Of a stretch of 13,199 nt of DNA, positions 13,197-13,199 are shown in pieces; the first letter of the stretch is position 1, and every line of letters starts with the position of its first letter. The stretch is taken from the NCBI GenBank assembly GCA_048498135.1, contig JBEHYO010000096.1, positions 1 to 13,199 of the forward strand. Direction: 5' to 3'. This DNA comes from Dokdonella_A sp937902695. Lineage in GTDB: Bacteria > Pseudomonadota > Gammaproteobacteria > Xanthomonadales > Rhodanobacteraceae. Position numbers and translations under genes: made by a program. The notes beneath the pieces are model-generated. The model worked only from the letters and a program-made list of their open reading frames with translations. It ran no database searches and had not been told where the DNA came from.

Positions 13197-13199
13197 AGA

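Noticed and set aside
1..13199. tRNA, rRNA, CRISPR arrays, insertion sequences, prophage or defence genes
   Set aside because: Looked for on both strands; no tRNA-like arms, spaced repeats, transposase or toxin-antitoxin/defence domains were seen. YgfX is sometimes called a toxin, but here it sits in its usual place behind sdhE.

Overview
The window is 13.2 kb of GC-rich bacterial chromosome, apparently from a contig end. Gene content and order suggest a gammaproteobacterium of the Xanthomonadales/Lysobacterales, perhaps Rhodanobacteraceae. The pointers are a CadC-type winged-helix/TPR regulator, the order ygfZ | DUF1674-sdhCDA-x-sdhB-sdhE-ygfX-lolC, and a secreted repeat protein ending in an IFxxGFE-like tail. 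The taxonomic call is an inference from gene order and protein style, not from a marker gene.

Left part (1-5327, mostly minus strand). The window opens inside a membrane-bound transcriptional regulator: winged-helix DNA-binding domain, one membrane helix, then a TolB-like and a TPR periplasmic part. Its start lies at 1825 and its C-terminus is off the left edge. Upstream of it on the same strand are a small two-helix membrane protein, a secreted protein with eight repeats (probably a beta-propeller), and an MgtE-type magnesium transporter. A glycine-zipper lipoprotein diverges from mgtE. The space between them carries a 9-bp direct repeat just upstream of a plausible promoter.

Middle (5328-6797). 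The lipoprotein gene ends in a textbook rho-independent terminator and converges on a small secreted SleB-type cell-wall hydrolase. A 455-bp stretch without a convincing gene follows. Its last 100 bases are only 31% G+C by hand count, in a window that is otherwise strongly G+C-rich.

Right part (6798-13199). This is a complex II (succinate dehydrogenase) biogenesis locus. ygfZ (folate-dependent Fe-S cluster maintenance) diverges from an operon that reads DUF1674/SDHAF4-like assembly factor, sdhC, sdhD, sdhA, an unnamed 74-residue two-helix membrane protein, sdhB, a REP-like palindromic element, sdhE (SDHAF2, FAD attachment) and ygfX. Structural subunits and factors for both flavin and Fe-S maturation are therefore encoded together. 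The unnamed protein between sdhA and sdhB is translationally well placed and is the best candidate here for an undescribed complex II component or assembly factor. lolC follows, and its reading ends in poly-G runs that look like sequencing artefact at the contig end.
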